The notes beneath the pieces were generated by a model. It ran no database searches. It saw nothing but the letters and a program-made list of their open reading frames with translations, and was not told the DNA's origin. Source: Calliopsis andreniformis (Eukaryota; Arthropoda; Insecta; Hymenoptera; Andrenidae). From it: a stretch of 64,000 nucleotides of DNA. Every line of letters begins with the position of its first letter. Position 1 is the stretch's first letter. The DNA is taken from the NCBI RefSeq assembly GCF_051401765.1, contig NW_027480506.1, positions 1,612,001 through 1,676,000 of the forward strand. The letters are read 5' to 3'. Shown here in pieces: positions 37,641 through 51,278 of this stretch. The translations under genes and the position numbers were made by a program.

Positions 37641-40600
37641 GAGGATTGAGGATTGAGAATTGAGGATTGAGGATTGAGGATTGAGGATTGTGAATGAGGG
37701 CTCAGGGCTGAGGATTGAGGTTTGAGTATAGAACCCTGTGAATTCAGGATATTCTATTGAGTATTGAGAACTGAGGATTGATGGTTGAGTATTGAGGATT
37801 GAGGATTGGGGATTGAGGATTGAGTATTGAAGATTGAGGATAGATGATTGAGGATTGAGGATTGAGGATTGAGGATTGAGGATTGAGGGTTGAAGATTGA
37901 GTATTCAGGATTGAGGGTTGACGATTGAGGATTGAGGATTGAGGATTGAGTATTGAGGATTGAAGATTGAGGATTGGGGACTGAGGATTGAAGATTGAGG
38001 ATTGAGGATTCAGTATTGAGGATTGAGGATTGTGGATTGAAGATTCAGTATTGAGGATTGAAGATTGAGAATTGATGATTGAGGATTGAGCATTGAGGAC
38101 TGAGTGTAGAGGGTTGAGTGATGAGAATTGATGATTGTGGATAGTGGTTTAAAGATTGCAGATTGAGTATTGAGTATTGAAAACTGCGAACTGAGGATAT
38201 TCTATTGAGGATTGAGGATTGACGACTGATTGTTGATGACTGAGGGCTGAAGATTGAGGATTCAGGAATGCGGATTCAGAATTGAGGTTCGAGGACTGAG
38301 GATTGAGGATTGAGGATTGAGAATTGAGGATTGAGGATTGAGGATTGAAGATTGAGGATTGGGTATTGAGGATTGAAGAATGAGGATTGAGGATTGAGGA
38401 TTGAGGATTGAGGATTGAGGATTGACTATGAGGGCTGAGGGTTGAGGATTGAGGTTTGAGGACTGAGGACTGAGGATTGAGGATTGAGAATTGAGGATTG
38501 AGGATTGAGGATTGAAGATTGAGGATTGGGTATTGAGGATTGAAGAATGAGGATTGAGGATTGAGGATTGTGGATTGAGGATTGAGGATTGAGGATTGAG
38601 GATTGAAGATTGAGGATTGAGGATTGAGTGTTGTGGATTGAGGACGAGGACTGAGGGCTGAGTATTGATGTTTGAGGTCTGAGGATTGAGGATTGAGGAT
38701 TGAGAATTGAGGATTGAGGATTGAGGTTTGAGGATTGAGGATTGAAGATTGAGGATTGAGTATTGAGGATTGAACATTGAGGTTTGAGGATTGAGGTTTG
38801 GGGATTGAGGATTGAGGATTGAAGATTGAATATTGATTATTGAAGGTTGAGGATTGAGGATTGAGGGCTGTGGATTGAGGACGAGGACTGAGGGCTGAGT
38901 ATTGATGTTTGAGGTCTGAGGATTGAGGATTGAGGATTGAGAATTGAGTATTGAGGATTGAGGATTGAAGATAGAGGATTGGGTATTGATGATTGAATAA
39001 TGAGGATTGAGGATTGAGGATTGAGGATTGAGGATTGAAGAAAGAGTATTGAGGATTGAAGATTGAGGATTGGGGATTGAGGATTGAGGATTGAGGATTG
39101 AAGATTGAGGATGAGGGCTGAGGGTTGACGATTGAGGTTTGAGGACTGAGGGCTGAGGATTGAGGATTGAGAGTTGAGGATTGAGGATTGAGGATTGAGG
39201 ATTGTAAATGTGGGCTCAGCGATGAGGATTGAGGTTTGAGTATAGAATCCTGAGAATTAAGGATATTCTATTGAGTATTGAGAATTGAGGATTGATGGTT
39301 GAGTATTGAGGAATGAGGATTGGGGATTGAGGATTGAGAATTGAGGATTGAGGATTGAGGATTGAGGATTGTGAATGAGGGCTCAGGGCTGAGGACTGAG
39401 GTTTGAGTATAGAATCCTGAGAATTCAGGATATTCTATTGAGTATTGAGAATTCACGATTGATGGTTGAGTATTGAGGATTGAGGATTGAGGATTGAGGA
39501 TTCAGTATTGAAGATTGAGGATTGATGGTTGAGGATTGAGGTTTGTGGATTGAGGATTGAGGATTGAGGATTGAAGATTGAGTATTCAGGATTGAGGTTT
39601 GAGGATTGAGGATTGAGTATTGAGGATTGAGTATTGAGGATTGAAGATTGAGGATTGGGGACTGAGTGTTGAAGATTGAGAATTGAGGATTGAGTATTGA
39701 GGATTGAGGATTGAGGATTGAAGATTCAGTATTGAGGATTGAAGATTGAGGATTGAGGATTGAGGATTGAGCATTAAGGACTGAGTGTTGAGGGTTGAGT
39801 GATGAGAATTGATGATTGTGGATAGAAGTTTGAAGATTGCAGATTGAGTATTGAGTATTGAAATCTGTGAATTAAGGATATTCTATTGAGGATTGAGGAT
39901 TGACAACTGATTGTTGATGACTGAGGGCTGAAGATTGAGGATTCAGGAATGCGGATTCAGAATTGAGGTTCGAGGACTGAGGATTGAGGATTGAGGATTG
40001 AGAATTGAGGTTTGAGGATTGAGGATTGAGGATTGAAGATTGAGTATTCAGGATTGAGGATTGAGGATTGAGGATTGAGGATTGAGGGTTGAGGATTGAG
40101 GATTGAGGATTGAAGATTGAGTATTGAGGATTGAAGATTGAGGATTGGGGATTGAGTATTGAGGATTGAGGATTGAATATTGAGGATGAGGTCTGAGGGT
40201 TGAGGATTGAGGTTTGAGGACTGAGGGCGGAGGATTGAGGATTGAGAATTGAGGATTGAGGATTGAGGATTGAGGATTGTGAATGAGGGCTCAGGGTTGA
40301 GGATTGAGGTTTGAGTATAGAATCCTGAGAATTCAGGATATTCTATTGAGTATTGAGAATTGAGGATTGATGTTTGAGTATTGAGGATTGAGGATTGAGG
40401 ATAGAGGATTGAGTATTGAAGATTGAGGATTGATGATTGAGGATTGAGGATTGAGGATTGAGGATTGAGGATTGAAGATTGAGTATTCAGGATTGAGGGT
40501 TGGGGATTGAGGATTGAGGATTGAGGATTAAGTATTGAGGATTGAAGATTGAGGATTGGGGACTGAGGATTGAAGATTGAGAATTGAGGATTGAGTATTG

Positions 40601-41501
40601 AGGATTGAGGATTGTGGATAGAAGATTCAGTTTTGAGGATTGAAGATTGAGAATTGAGGATTGAGGATTGAGCATTGAGGACTGAGTGTTGAGGTTTGAG
40701 TGATGAGAATTGATGATTGTGGATAATGGTTTGAAGATTGGAGATTGAGTATTGAGTATTGAAAACTGCGAATTGAGGATATTCTATTGAGGATTGAGGA
40801 TTGACAACTGATTGTTGATGACTGAGGGCTGAAGATTGAGGATTCAGGAATGCGGATTCAGAATCGAGGTTCGAGGACTGAGGATTGAGGGTTGGGGATT
40901 GAGAATTGAGGATTGAGGATTGAGGATTGAAGATTGAGGATTGGGTATTGAGGATTGAAGAATGAGGTTTGAGGATTGAGGATTGAGGATTGAGGATTGA
41001 AGATTGAGGATTGAGGATTGAGTGTTGTGGATTGAGGACGAGGACTGAGGGCTGAGTATTGATGTTTGAGGTCTGAGGATTGAGGATTGAGGATTGAGAA
41101 TTGAGGATTGAGGATTGAGGATTGAAGATTGAGGATTGGGTATTGAGGATTGAACAATGAGGATTGAGGTTTGAGGATTGAGGATTGAAGATTGAGGATT
41201 GAGGATTGAGGATTGAGGGTTGAGGATTGAGGATTGAGGATTGAGGATTGAAGAATGAGGATTGAGGATTGAGGATTGAGGATTGAGGATTGAAGATTGA
41301 GGATTGAGGATTGAGTGAGGGGGATTGAGGACGAGGACTGAGGGCTGAGTATTGATGTTTGAGGTCTGAGGATTGAGGATTGAGGATTGATGATTGAGGA
41401 TTGAGGATTGATGATTGAGGATTGAGGATTGAGGATTGAGGATTGAGGATTGAGGATTGAGGATTGAAGATTGAGCATTGGGGATTGAAGATTGACGATT
41501 G

Positions 41502-44479
41502 AGGATTGAGGATTGCGGATTGAGGATTGAGGACTGAGGATTGAGGATTGAAGATTGAGTATTGAGGATTGAAGACTGACCATTGAGGATTGAGGATTGA
41601 GGATTGAGGATTGAGGATTGAAGATTGAGTTTTGAGGATTGAAAATTGAGGACTGAGTGTTGAGGGTTGAGTGATGAGAATTGATGTTTGTGTATAGAGA
41701 TTTGAAGATTGCAGATTGAGTATTGAGCAATGAAAACTGTGAATTGATGATATTCTATTGAGGATTGAGGATTGGCAACTGATTGTTGAGGAGTGAGGGC
41801 TGAAAATTGATGATTCAGGATTGAGGATGAAGGATTTTGGTTTGAGGACTGAGGATTGAGGACTGAGGATTGAGGATTGAGGATTGAAGATTGAGGATTG
41901 AGGATTGAGGGTTGTGGATTGAGGACGAGGACTCAGGGTTGAGTATTGATGTTTGAGTTCTGAGGATTGAGGATTGAGGATTGATGGTTGAAGATTGAGT
42001 ATTGAGTATTGAAGGTTGTGGATTGAGGATTGAGTGTTGAAGATTGAGGATTGAGGACTGAGGATTGAGGATTGATGATTGAGGATTGAGGATTGAGGAT
42101 TGAGGATTAGGGATTGAAGATTGAATATTGGGTATTGAGGATTGAAGAATGAGGATTGAGGATTGAGGATTGAGGATTGAGGATTGAAGACTGAGTATTG
42201 AGGATTGAGAATTGAGGATTGAGTATTGAAGATTGAGTATTGAGGATTGAATATTGAGGATTGATGATTGAGGATTGAAGCTTGAGGACTGAGTGTTGAG
42301 GGTTGAGTGATGAGAATTGATGTTTGTGGATAGAGGTTTGAAGATTGAGGATTGGGTATTGAGGATTGAAGAATGAGGATTGAGAATTGAGGATTGAGTA
42401 TTGAGGATTGAAGATTGAGCATTGAGGAATGAAGATTGACGATTGAGGATTGAGAATTGAGGATTGAGGATTGAGGATTGAGGATTGAGGAATGAGGATT
42501 GAAGATTGAGGAATGTGGATTGAGGGTTGTGGATTGAGGACGAGGACTGAGGTTTGAGTATTGATGTTTGAGGTCTGAGGATAGAGGATTGAGGATTGAG
42601 AATTGAGGATTGAAGATTCAGGATTGAAGATTGAGGATTGGGTATTGATTATTGAAGAATGAGGATTGAGGATTGGGGATTGAGGATTGGCGATTGAATA
42701 TTGAGTACTGAGGATTGAGAATTGAGGATTGAGTATTGAGGATCGAGTATTGAGGATTGAATATTGAGGATGGAGGAATGAGGATTGAAGATTGAGGACT
42801 GAGTGTTGATGGTTGAGTGACGAGAACTGATGTTTGTGGATTGAGATTTGAAGATTGAAGAATGGGGATTGAGTATTGAAATCTGTGAATTGAGGATATT
42901 CTATTGAGGATTAAGGATTGACAATTGACTTTTGAGGACTGAGAGCTGAAGAATGAGGATTCAGGATCGAGGATTCGGGATTGAGGTTTGAGGAATGAGG
43001 ATTGAGGGTTGAGGATTGAGGATTGAGGATTGAGGATTGAGGATTGAAAATTGAGTATTGAGGATTGTCGATTGAGGATTGAGGATTGAGGATTGAGGAT
43101 TGAGTATTGAGGATAGAAGATTGAGGACTGGGGACTGAGGATTGAAGATTGAGGATTGAGGATTGAGGATTGAGGATTGAGGATTGAGGATTGAGGATTG
43201 AAGGTTCAGTATTGCGGATTGAAGATTGAGAATTAAGGATTGAGGATTGAACATTGAGGACTGAGTGTTGAGGGTTGAGTGATCAGAATTGATGTTTGGG
43301 GATAGAGGTTTGAAGATTGCAGATTGAGTATAGAGTATTGAAAACTGTGAATTGAGGATATTCTATTGAGGATTGAGGATTGACCACTGATTGTTGAGGA
43401 CTGAGGGCTGTAGATTGAGGATGCAGAATTGAGGATTCAGAATTGAGGTTTGAGGACTTAGGATTGCGGATTGAAGATTGAGTATTGAGGATTGAATATT
43501 GAGGATTGAGGATTGAGGATTGAGTATTGAGGATGACGACTGAGGTTTGAGAATTGAGGTTTGAGGGCTGAGGACTGAGGATTGAGGGTTCAGAATTGGG
43601 GATTGAGGATTGAGGATTGAAGATTGAGGATTGGGTATTGAGGATTGAAGGAAGAGGATTGAGGATTGAGGATTGAGGATTGAGGATTGAGGATTGAGGA
43701 TTGAGGATTGAGGATTGGGGATTAAAGAATGAGGATTGAGGATTGAGGATTGAGGATTGAGGATTGAGTATTGAAGATTGAATACTGATGATTGAAAATT
43801 GAGGATTGAGGGTTGAGGGTTGTGGATTGAGGACGAGGTCTGAGGGTTGAATATTGACGTTTGAGATGTGAGGATTGAGGATTGAGGATTGAGAATTCAG
43901 GATTGAGGATTGAGGATTGAAGATTGAGGATTGGATATTGAATATTGAAGAGTGAGGATTGAGGATTGAGGATTGACGATTGAATATTGCAGATGGAGTG
44001 TTGAGGATTGAAGATTGAGGATTGGGGATTGAGGATTGAGAATTGAGGATTGAGGATTGAAGATTGATGATTTGGGATTGAGGATTGACGTTTGAGGATT
44101 GAGTATTGAGGATTGAGAATTGAGGATTGATTATTGAAGATTGAGTATTGAGGATTGAAGATTGAGGATTGAGGATTGAGGATTGAGGATTGAGGGTGAG
44201 GGCTGAGGGTTGAGGATTGATGTTTCAGGACTGAGGACTGAGGATTGAGGATTGAGAATTGAGGATTTAGGATTGAGAATTGAAGATTGAGGATTGGGTA
44301 TTGAGGATTGAAGAATGAGGATTGAGGATTGAGGGTTGAGGATTTAGGATTGAAGATTGAGGATTGAGGATTGAGGATTGAGGAGTGAATATTGAGTGTT
44401 GAGGATTGATGATAGAGGATTGAGAATTGAGGGTTGAGGATTGAGGACGAGGACTGACGGTTGAGGATTGAGGTTTGAT
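41502..44479 (+). repeat. About 2.97-kb block, second copy
   Basis: This is the partner of 31425-34395. It differs by scattered substitutions, for example GGGGATAG for GTGGATAG near 43299, and by whole heptads. Its part from 42391 onward is also the first unit of the 3.03-kb tandem duplication. Confidence 0.82.
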
Positions 44480-45431
44480 GATTGAGGATTGAGGATTGAG
44501 GACTGAGGATTGAGGATTTGAGGATTGAGTATTGAGGATTGAAGATTGAGGATTGATGATTGAGGATTGAAGATTGAGGACTGAGTGTTGAGGGTTGAGT
44601 GATGAGAATTGATGATTGTGGACAGAGGTTTGAAGATTGAGGATTGGGTATTGAGGAACGAAGCATGAGGATTGAGAATTGAGGATTGAGCATTGAGGAT
44701 TGAAGATTGAGCATTGAGGATTGAAGATTGACGATTGAGGATTGAGAATTGAGGATTGAGGATTGAGGATTGAGGATTGAGCATCGGAGAATGAGTATTG
44801 AGGATTGAAGGTTGAGGAAAGTGGATTGTGGGTTGAGGATTGAGGACTGAAGATTGAGGATTGGGTATTGAGGGTTGAAGAATGAGGATTGAGGATTGAG
44901 GATTGAGGATTGAGGATTGAAGATTGAGTATTGAGGATTGAAGGTTGACGGTTGAGTATTGAGGATTGGGAATTGAGGATTGAGGATTGAGGATAGAGGA
45001 TTGAAGATTGAGTATTGAGGATTGAAGATTGATGATTGAGGATTGAGGATTGAGGATTGAGGATTGAGGATTGAAGATTGAGCATTGAAGATTGAGTATT
45101 GATGATTGAAGATTGAGGATTGAGGATTGCGGATTGAGGACTGAGGATTGAAGATTGAGGATTGAGGATTGAGGACTGAAGATTCAGTATTGAGGATTGA
45201 AGATTGAGAATTGAGTATTGAGGATTGAACATTGAGGACTGAGTGCTGAGGGTTGAGTGATGAGTATTGATGTTTGTGGATAGAGATTTGAAGATTGCAG
45301 ATTGAGTATTGAGTATTGAAAACTGCGAATTGAGGATATTCTATTGAGGATTGAATATTGACTGCGGACTGTTGAGGACAGAGGGCTGAAGATTGAGGAT
45401 ACAGGATTGAGGATTCAGAATTGAGGTTTGA
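42391..45431 (+). repeat. 3.03-kb tandem duplication, copy 1
   Basis: This matches 45432 to about 48115. The offset is 3,041 bp at 42421, 3,034 bp at 43254 and 44456, and 3,033 bp after a one-base insertion near 44516 (GGATTTG versus GCATTG). A modules are at 42895, 43363 and 45330; the last carries the ACTGCGG variant. Confidence 0.84.
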
Positions 45432-48089
45432 GGATTGAGTATTGAGGATTGAAGATTGAGCATTGAGGAATGAAGATTGACGATTGAGGATTGAGAATTG
45501 AGGATTGAGGATTGAGGATTGAGGATTGAGGAATGAGGATTGAAGATTGAGGAATGTGGATTGAGGGTTGTGGATTGAGGACGAGGACTGAGGTTTGAGT
45601 ATTGATGTTTGAGGTCTGAGGATAGAGGATTGAGGATTGAGAATTGAGGATTGAGGATTCAGGATTGAAGATTGAGGATTGGGTATTGATTATTGAAGAA
45701 TGAGGATTGAGGATTGGGGATTGAGGATTGGCGATTGAATATTGAGTACTGAGGATTGAGAATTGAGGATTGAGTATTGAGGATTGAGTATTGAGGATTG
45801 AATATTGAGGATAGAGGAATGAGGATTGAAGATTGAGGACTGAGTGTTGATGGTTGAGTGACGAGAACTGATGTTTGTGGATTGAGATTTGAAGATTGAA
45901 GAATGGGGATTGAGTATTGAAATCTGTGAATTGAGGATATTCTATTGAGGATTAAGGATTGACAATTGACTTTTGAGGACTGAGAGCTGAAGAATGAGGA
46001 TTCAGGATCGAGGATTCGGGATTGAGGTTTGAAGAATGAGGATTGAGGGTTGAGGATTGAGGATTGAGGATTGAGGATTGAGGATTGAAAATTGAGTATT
46101 GAGGATTGTCGATTGAGGATTGAGGACTGAGGATTGAGGATTGAGTATTGAGGATAGAAGATTGAGGACTGGGGACTGAGGATTGAAGATTGAGGATTGA
46201 GGATTGAGGATTGAGGATTGAGGATTGAGGATTGAAGGTTCAGTATTGCGGATTGAAGATTGAGAATTAAGGATTGAGGATTGAACATTGAGGACTGAGT
46301 GTTGAGGGTTGAGTGATCAGAATTGATGTTTGTGGATAGAGGTTTGAAGATTGCAGATTGAGTATAGAGTATTGAAAACTGTGAATTGAGGATATTCTAT
46401 TGAGGATTGAGGATTGACCACTGATTGTTGAGGACTGAGGGCTGTAGATTGAGGATGCAGGATTGAGGATTCAGAATTGAGGTTTGAGGACTGAGGATTG
46501 CGGATTGAAGATTGAGTATTGAGGATTGAATATTGAGGATTGAGGATTGAGGATTGAGTATTGAGGATGACGACTGAGGTTTGAGGATTGAGGTTTGAGG
46601 ACAGAGGACTGAGGATTGAGGGTTCAGAATTGGGGATTGAGGATTGAGGATTGAAGATTGAGGATTGGGTATTGAGCATTGAAGGAAGAGGATTGAGGAT
46701 TGAGGATTGAGGATTGAGGATTGAGGATTGAGGATTGAGGATTGAGGATTGGGGATTAAAGAATGAGGATTGAGGATTGAGGATTGAGGATTGAGGATTG
46801 AGCATTGAAGATTGAATACTGATGATTGAAAATTGAGGATTGAGGGTTGAGGGTTGTGGATTGAGGACGAGGTCTGAGGGTTGAATATTGACGTTTGAGA
46901 TGTGAGGATTGAGGATTGAGGATTGAGAATTCAGGATTGAGGATTGAGGATTGAAGATTGAGGATTGGATATTGAATATTGAAGAGTGAGGATTGAGGAT
47001 TGAGGATTGACGATTGAATATTGCAGATTGAGTGTTGAGGATTGAAGATTGAGGATTGGGGATTGAGGATTGAGAATTGAGGATTGAGGATTGAAGATTG
47101 ATGATTTGGGATTGAGGATTGACGTTTGAGGATTGAGTATTGAGGATTGAGAATTGAGGATTGATTATTGAAGATTGAGTATTGAGGATTGAAGATTGAG
47201 GATTGAGGATTGAGGATTGAGGATTGAGCGTGAGGGCTGAGGGTTGAGGATTGATGTTTCAGGACTGAGGACTGAGGATTGAGGATTGAGAATTGAGGAT
47301 TTAGGATTGAGGATTGAAGATTGAGGATTGGGTATTGAGGATTGAAGAATGAGGATTGAGGATTGAGGGTTGAGGATTTAGGACTGAAGATTGAGGATTG
47401 AGGATTGAGGATTGAGGAGTGAATATTGAGTGTTGACGATTGATGATAGAGGATTGAGGATTGAGGGTTGAGGATTGAGGACGAGGACTGACGGTTGAGG
47501 ATTGAGGTTTGATGATTGAGGATTGAGGATTGAGGACTGAGGATTGAGCATTGAGGATTGAGTATTGAGGATTGAAGATTGAGGATTGATGATTGAGGAT
47601 TGAAGATTGAGGACTGAGTGTTGAGGGTTGAGTGATGAGAATTGATGATTGTGGATAGAGGTTTGAAGATTGAGGATTGGGTATTGAGGAATGAAGCATG
47701 AGGATTGAGAATTGAGGATTGAGCATTGAGGATTGAAGATTGAGCATTGAGGATTGAAGATTAACGATTGAGGATTGAGAATTGAGGATTGAGGATTGAG
47801 GATTGAGGATTGAGCATCGGAGATTGAGTATTGAGGATTGAAGGTTGAGGAAAGTGGATTGTGGGTTGAGGATTGAGGATTGAAGATTGAGGATTGGGTA
47901 TTGAGGATTGAAGAATGAGGATTGAGGATTGAGGATTGAGGATTGAGGATTGAAGATTGAGTATTGAGGATTGAAGGTTGACGATTGAGTATTGAGGATT
48001 GGGAATTGAGGATTGAGGATTGAGGATAGAGGATTGAAGATTGAGTATTGAGGATTGAAGATTGATGATTGAGGATTGAGGATTGAGGA
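45432..48089 (+). repeat. 3.03-kb tandem duplication, copy 2
   Basis: This is the second copy, with A modules at 45948 and 46392 and C modules at 45576, 46866 and 47480. It grades into the first 3,189-bp unit at 48090-48115. Differences from copy 1 include GATAGAGG for GACAGAGG near 47655 and ACGATTG for ACGGTTG near 47981. Confidence 0.82.
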
Positions 48090-51000
48090 TTGAGGATTGA
48101 GGATTGAGTATTGAAGATTGAGAGTTGAGGATTGAGGATTGAAGATTGAGTATTGAGGATTGAAGATTGAGGATTGAGGATTGAGGATTGAAGATTGACG
48201 ATTGAGGATTGAGAATTGAGGATTGAGGATTGAGGATTGAGGATTGAGCATTGGAGATTGAGGATTGAGGACTGAAGATTCAGTATTGAGGATTGAAGAT
48301 TGAGAATTGAGGATTGAGGATTGAACATTGAGGACTGAGTGTTGAGGGTTGAGTGATGAGAATTGATGTTTGTGGATAGAGATTTGAAGATTGCAGATTG
48401 AGTATTGAGTAATGAAAACTGTGAATTGATGATATTCTATTGAGGATTGAGGATTGACAACTGATTGTTGAGGAGTGAGGACTGAAGATTGAGGATTCAG
48501 GATTGAGGATTCAGAATTGAGGTTTGAGGACTGAGGATTGAGGATTGAAGGTTGAGTATTGAGGATTGAAGAATGACGATTGAGGATTGAGAATTGTGGA
48601 TTCAGGATTGAGGATTGAGCATTGAAGACTGAGTATTAAGGATTGAAGGTTGAGGATTGTGGATTGAGGATTGAGAATTGAGGATTGAATATTGAGGATT
48701 GGGGACTGAGTGTTGAGGGTTGAGTGATGAGAATTGATGTTTGTGGATAGAGATTTGAAGATTGCAGATTGAGTATTGAGTAATGAAAACTGTGAATTGA
48801 TGATATTCTATTGAGGATTGAGGATTGACAACTGATTGTTGAGGAGTGAGGGCTGAAGACTGAGGATTCAGGATTGAGGATTCAGAATTGAGGTTTGAGG
48901 ACTAAGGATTGAGGATTGATGATTGAGTATTGAGGATTGAAGATTGAGGATTGAGGATTGAGAATTGAGTATTGGGGATGAGGGCTGAGGGTTGAGGATT
49001 GACGTTAGAGGACTGAGGACTGAGGGTTGAGGATTGAGAATTGAGGATTGAGGATTGAGGATTGAAGATTGAGGATTGGGTATTGAGGATTGAAGAATGA
49101 GGATTGAGGATTGAGGATTGAGGATTGAGGATTGAGGATTGAGGATTGAGGACTGAAGATTGAGTATTGAGGATTGAAGATTGATGATTGGGGATTGAGG
49201 ATTGAGGATTGAGGATTGAAGATTGAGGATTGAAGATTGAGTATTGAGGATTGAAGATTGAGGATTGAGGATTGAAGATTGAGGATTGGGTATTGAGGAT
49301 TGAAGAATGAGGATTGAGGATTGAGGATTGAGGATTGAGGATTGAAGATTGAGTATCGAGAATTGAAGGTTGACGGTTGAGTATTGAGGATTGGGGATTG
49401 AGGATTGAGGATTGAGGATAGAGGATTGAAGATTGAGTATTGAGGATTGAAGATTGATGATTGAGGATTGAGGATTGAGGATTGAGGATTGAAGATTGAG
49501 GATTGAGGATTGAGGATTGAAGATTGAGGATTGGGTATTGAGGATTGAAGATTGAGGATTGATGATTGAGGATTGAAGATTGAGGACTGAGTGTTGAGGG
49601 TTGAGTGATGAGAATTGATGTTTGTGGATAGAGGTTTGAAGATTGAGGATTGGGTATTGAGGAATGAAGCATGAGGATTGAGAATTGAGGATTGAGCATT
49701 GAGGATTGAAGATTGAGCATTGGGGATTGAAGATTGACGATTGAGAATTGAGAATTGAGGATTGAGGATTGAGGATTGAGGATTGAGCATTGGAGATTGA
49801 GTATTGAGGATTGAAGGTTGAGGATTGTGGATTGTGGGTTGAGGATTGAGGATTGAATATTGAGGATTGTGGACTGAGTGTTGAGGGTTGAGTGATGAGA
49901 GTTGATGTTTGTGGATAGAGATTTGAAGAATGCAGATTGAGTATTGAGTAATGAAAGCTGTGAACTGATGTCATTCTATTGAGGATTGAGGATTGACAAC
50001 TGATTGTAGAGGACTGAGGGCTGAAGGTTGAGGATTCAGGATTGAGGATTCAGCAATGAGGTTTGAGGACTGAGGATTGAGGACTGGGGATTGAGGAATG
50101 AGGATTGAAGATTGAGGATTGAGGATTGAGGGTTGTGGATTGAGGACGAGGACTGAGGTTTGAGTATTGATGTTTGAGGTCTGAGGATAGAGGGTTGAGT
50201 ATTGAGAATTGAGGATTGAGGATTGAGGATTGAAGATTGAGGATTGGGTATTGATTATTGAAGGAGGAGGATTGAGGAATGAGGATTGTGGATTGAGGAT
50301 TGAGGATTGAGGATTGAGGATTGAGGATTGAAGATTGAGGACTGAGTGTTGAGGGATGAGTGATGAGAATTGATGTTTGTGGATTGAGATTTGAAGATTG
50401 AAGAATGGGGATTGGGTATTGAAAACTGTGATTTGAGGATATTCTATTGAGGATTGAAAATTGACAATTGATTGTTGAGGACCGACGGCTGAAGACTGAG
50501 GATTCAGGATTGAGGATTCCGGATTGAGGTTTGAGGACTGAGGATTGAGGGTTGAGGATTGAGAATTGAGGATTGACGCTTGAGGATTGAGGATTGAGGA
50601 CTGAAGATTGAGGATTGGGTATTGAGGATTGAAGGACGAGGATTGAGGATTGAGGATTGAGGATTGAGGATTGAGGATTGAATGTTGAGTATTCAGGATT
50701 GGAGATTGACGATTGAGGATTGAGGACCGAGGATTGAGGATTGAGGATTGAGGCTTGAGGATTGTGGATTGAGGACTGAAGACTGAGTCTTGAGGATTGA
50801 AGGTTGAGGATTGTGGATTGAGGATTGAGAATTGAGGATTGAATATTGAGGATTGGGGACTGAGTGTTGAGGGTTGAGTGATGAGAATTGATGTTTGTGG
50901 ATAGAGATTTGAAGATTGCAGATTGAGTATTGAGTAATGAAAGCTGTGAATTGATGACATTCTATTGAGGATTGAGGATTGACGACTGACTGTATAGGAC

Positions 51001-51278
51001 TGAGGGCTGAAGATTGAGGATTCAGGATTGAGGATTCAGCATTGAGGTTTGAGGACTGAGGATTGAGGATTGGAGCTTGCGGAATGAGGATTGAAGATTG
51101 AGGATTGAGGATTGAGGGTTGTGGATTGAGGACGAGGACTGAGGTTTGAGTATTGATGTTTGAGGTCCGAGAATAGAGGATTGAGTATTGAGAATGGAGG
51201 ATTGAGGATTGAGGATTGAAGATTGAGGATTGGGTATTGATTATTGAAGAATGAGGATTGAGGATTGAGGATTGTGGA
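48090..51278 (+). repeat. 3,189-bp higher-order unit, copy 1
   Basis: This is the first of three tandem copies at a constant 3,189-bp offset, checked at 48121, 48241, 49720, 49790, 50960 and 51440. A modules are at 48433, 48803, 49971, 50437 and 50956. Its first A-module doublet (48415-48490) differs from the later copies: it lacks the ACTGCGG variant. It has three 6-bp units, near 48979, 50144 and 51131, matching its length of 3 short of a multiple of 7. An unusual purine-rich unit, GAGGAGG, lies near 50270. Confidence 0.88.

Larger units (their letters stand above)
35860..41501 (+). repeat. Block like 7-16 kb, with the last B modules
   Basis: This block returns to the module style of the 12,557-bp unit. 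It has A modules at 36635, 38201, 39881 and 40784 of the type seen at 8-16 kb, B modules at 37727, 39241, 39408 and 40316, and C modules with GCTGAGT. The stretch 35.9-37.2 kb follows 11.95-13.4 kb closely, with base changes. To its left and right the array is of the B-less type, so this looks like a translocated or ancient segment between two younger expansions. No gene or unrelated DNA was seen in it. Confidence 0.78.

Noticed and set aside
39957..42422. An 821-codon open frame on the - strand, and similar ones at 11574-13466 and 24131-26023 (630 codons each), 35857-37284 and 61901-63292.
   Set aside because: The repeat has no stop codon in any - frame, so long frames are expected. All three frames give the same ILNPQSS cycle, frames end at single substitutions such as the ATTCAGG heptad (TGA on the - strand), and duplication lengths such as 12,557, 1,297 and 397 bp ignore codon phase. 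No start context or non-repetitive domain is seen.
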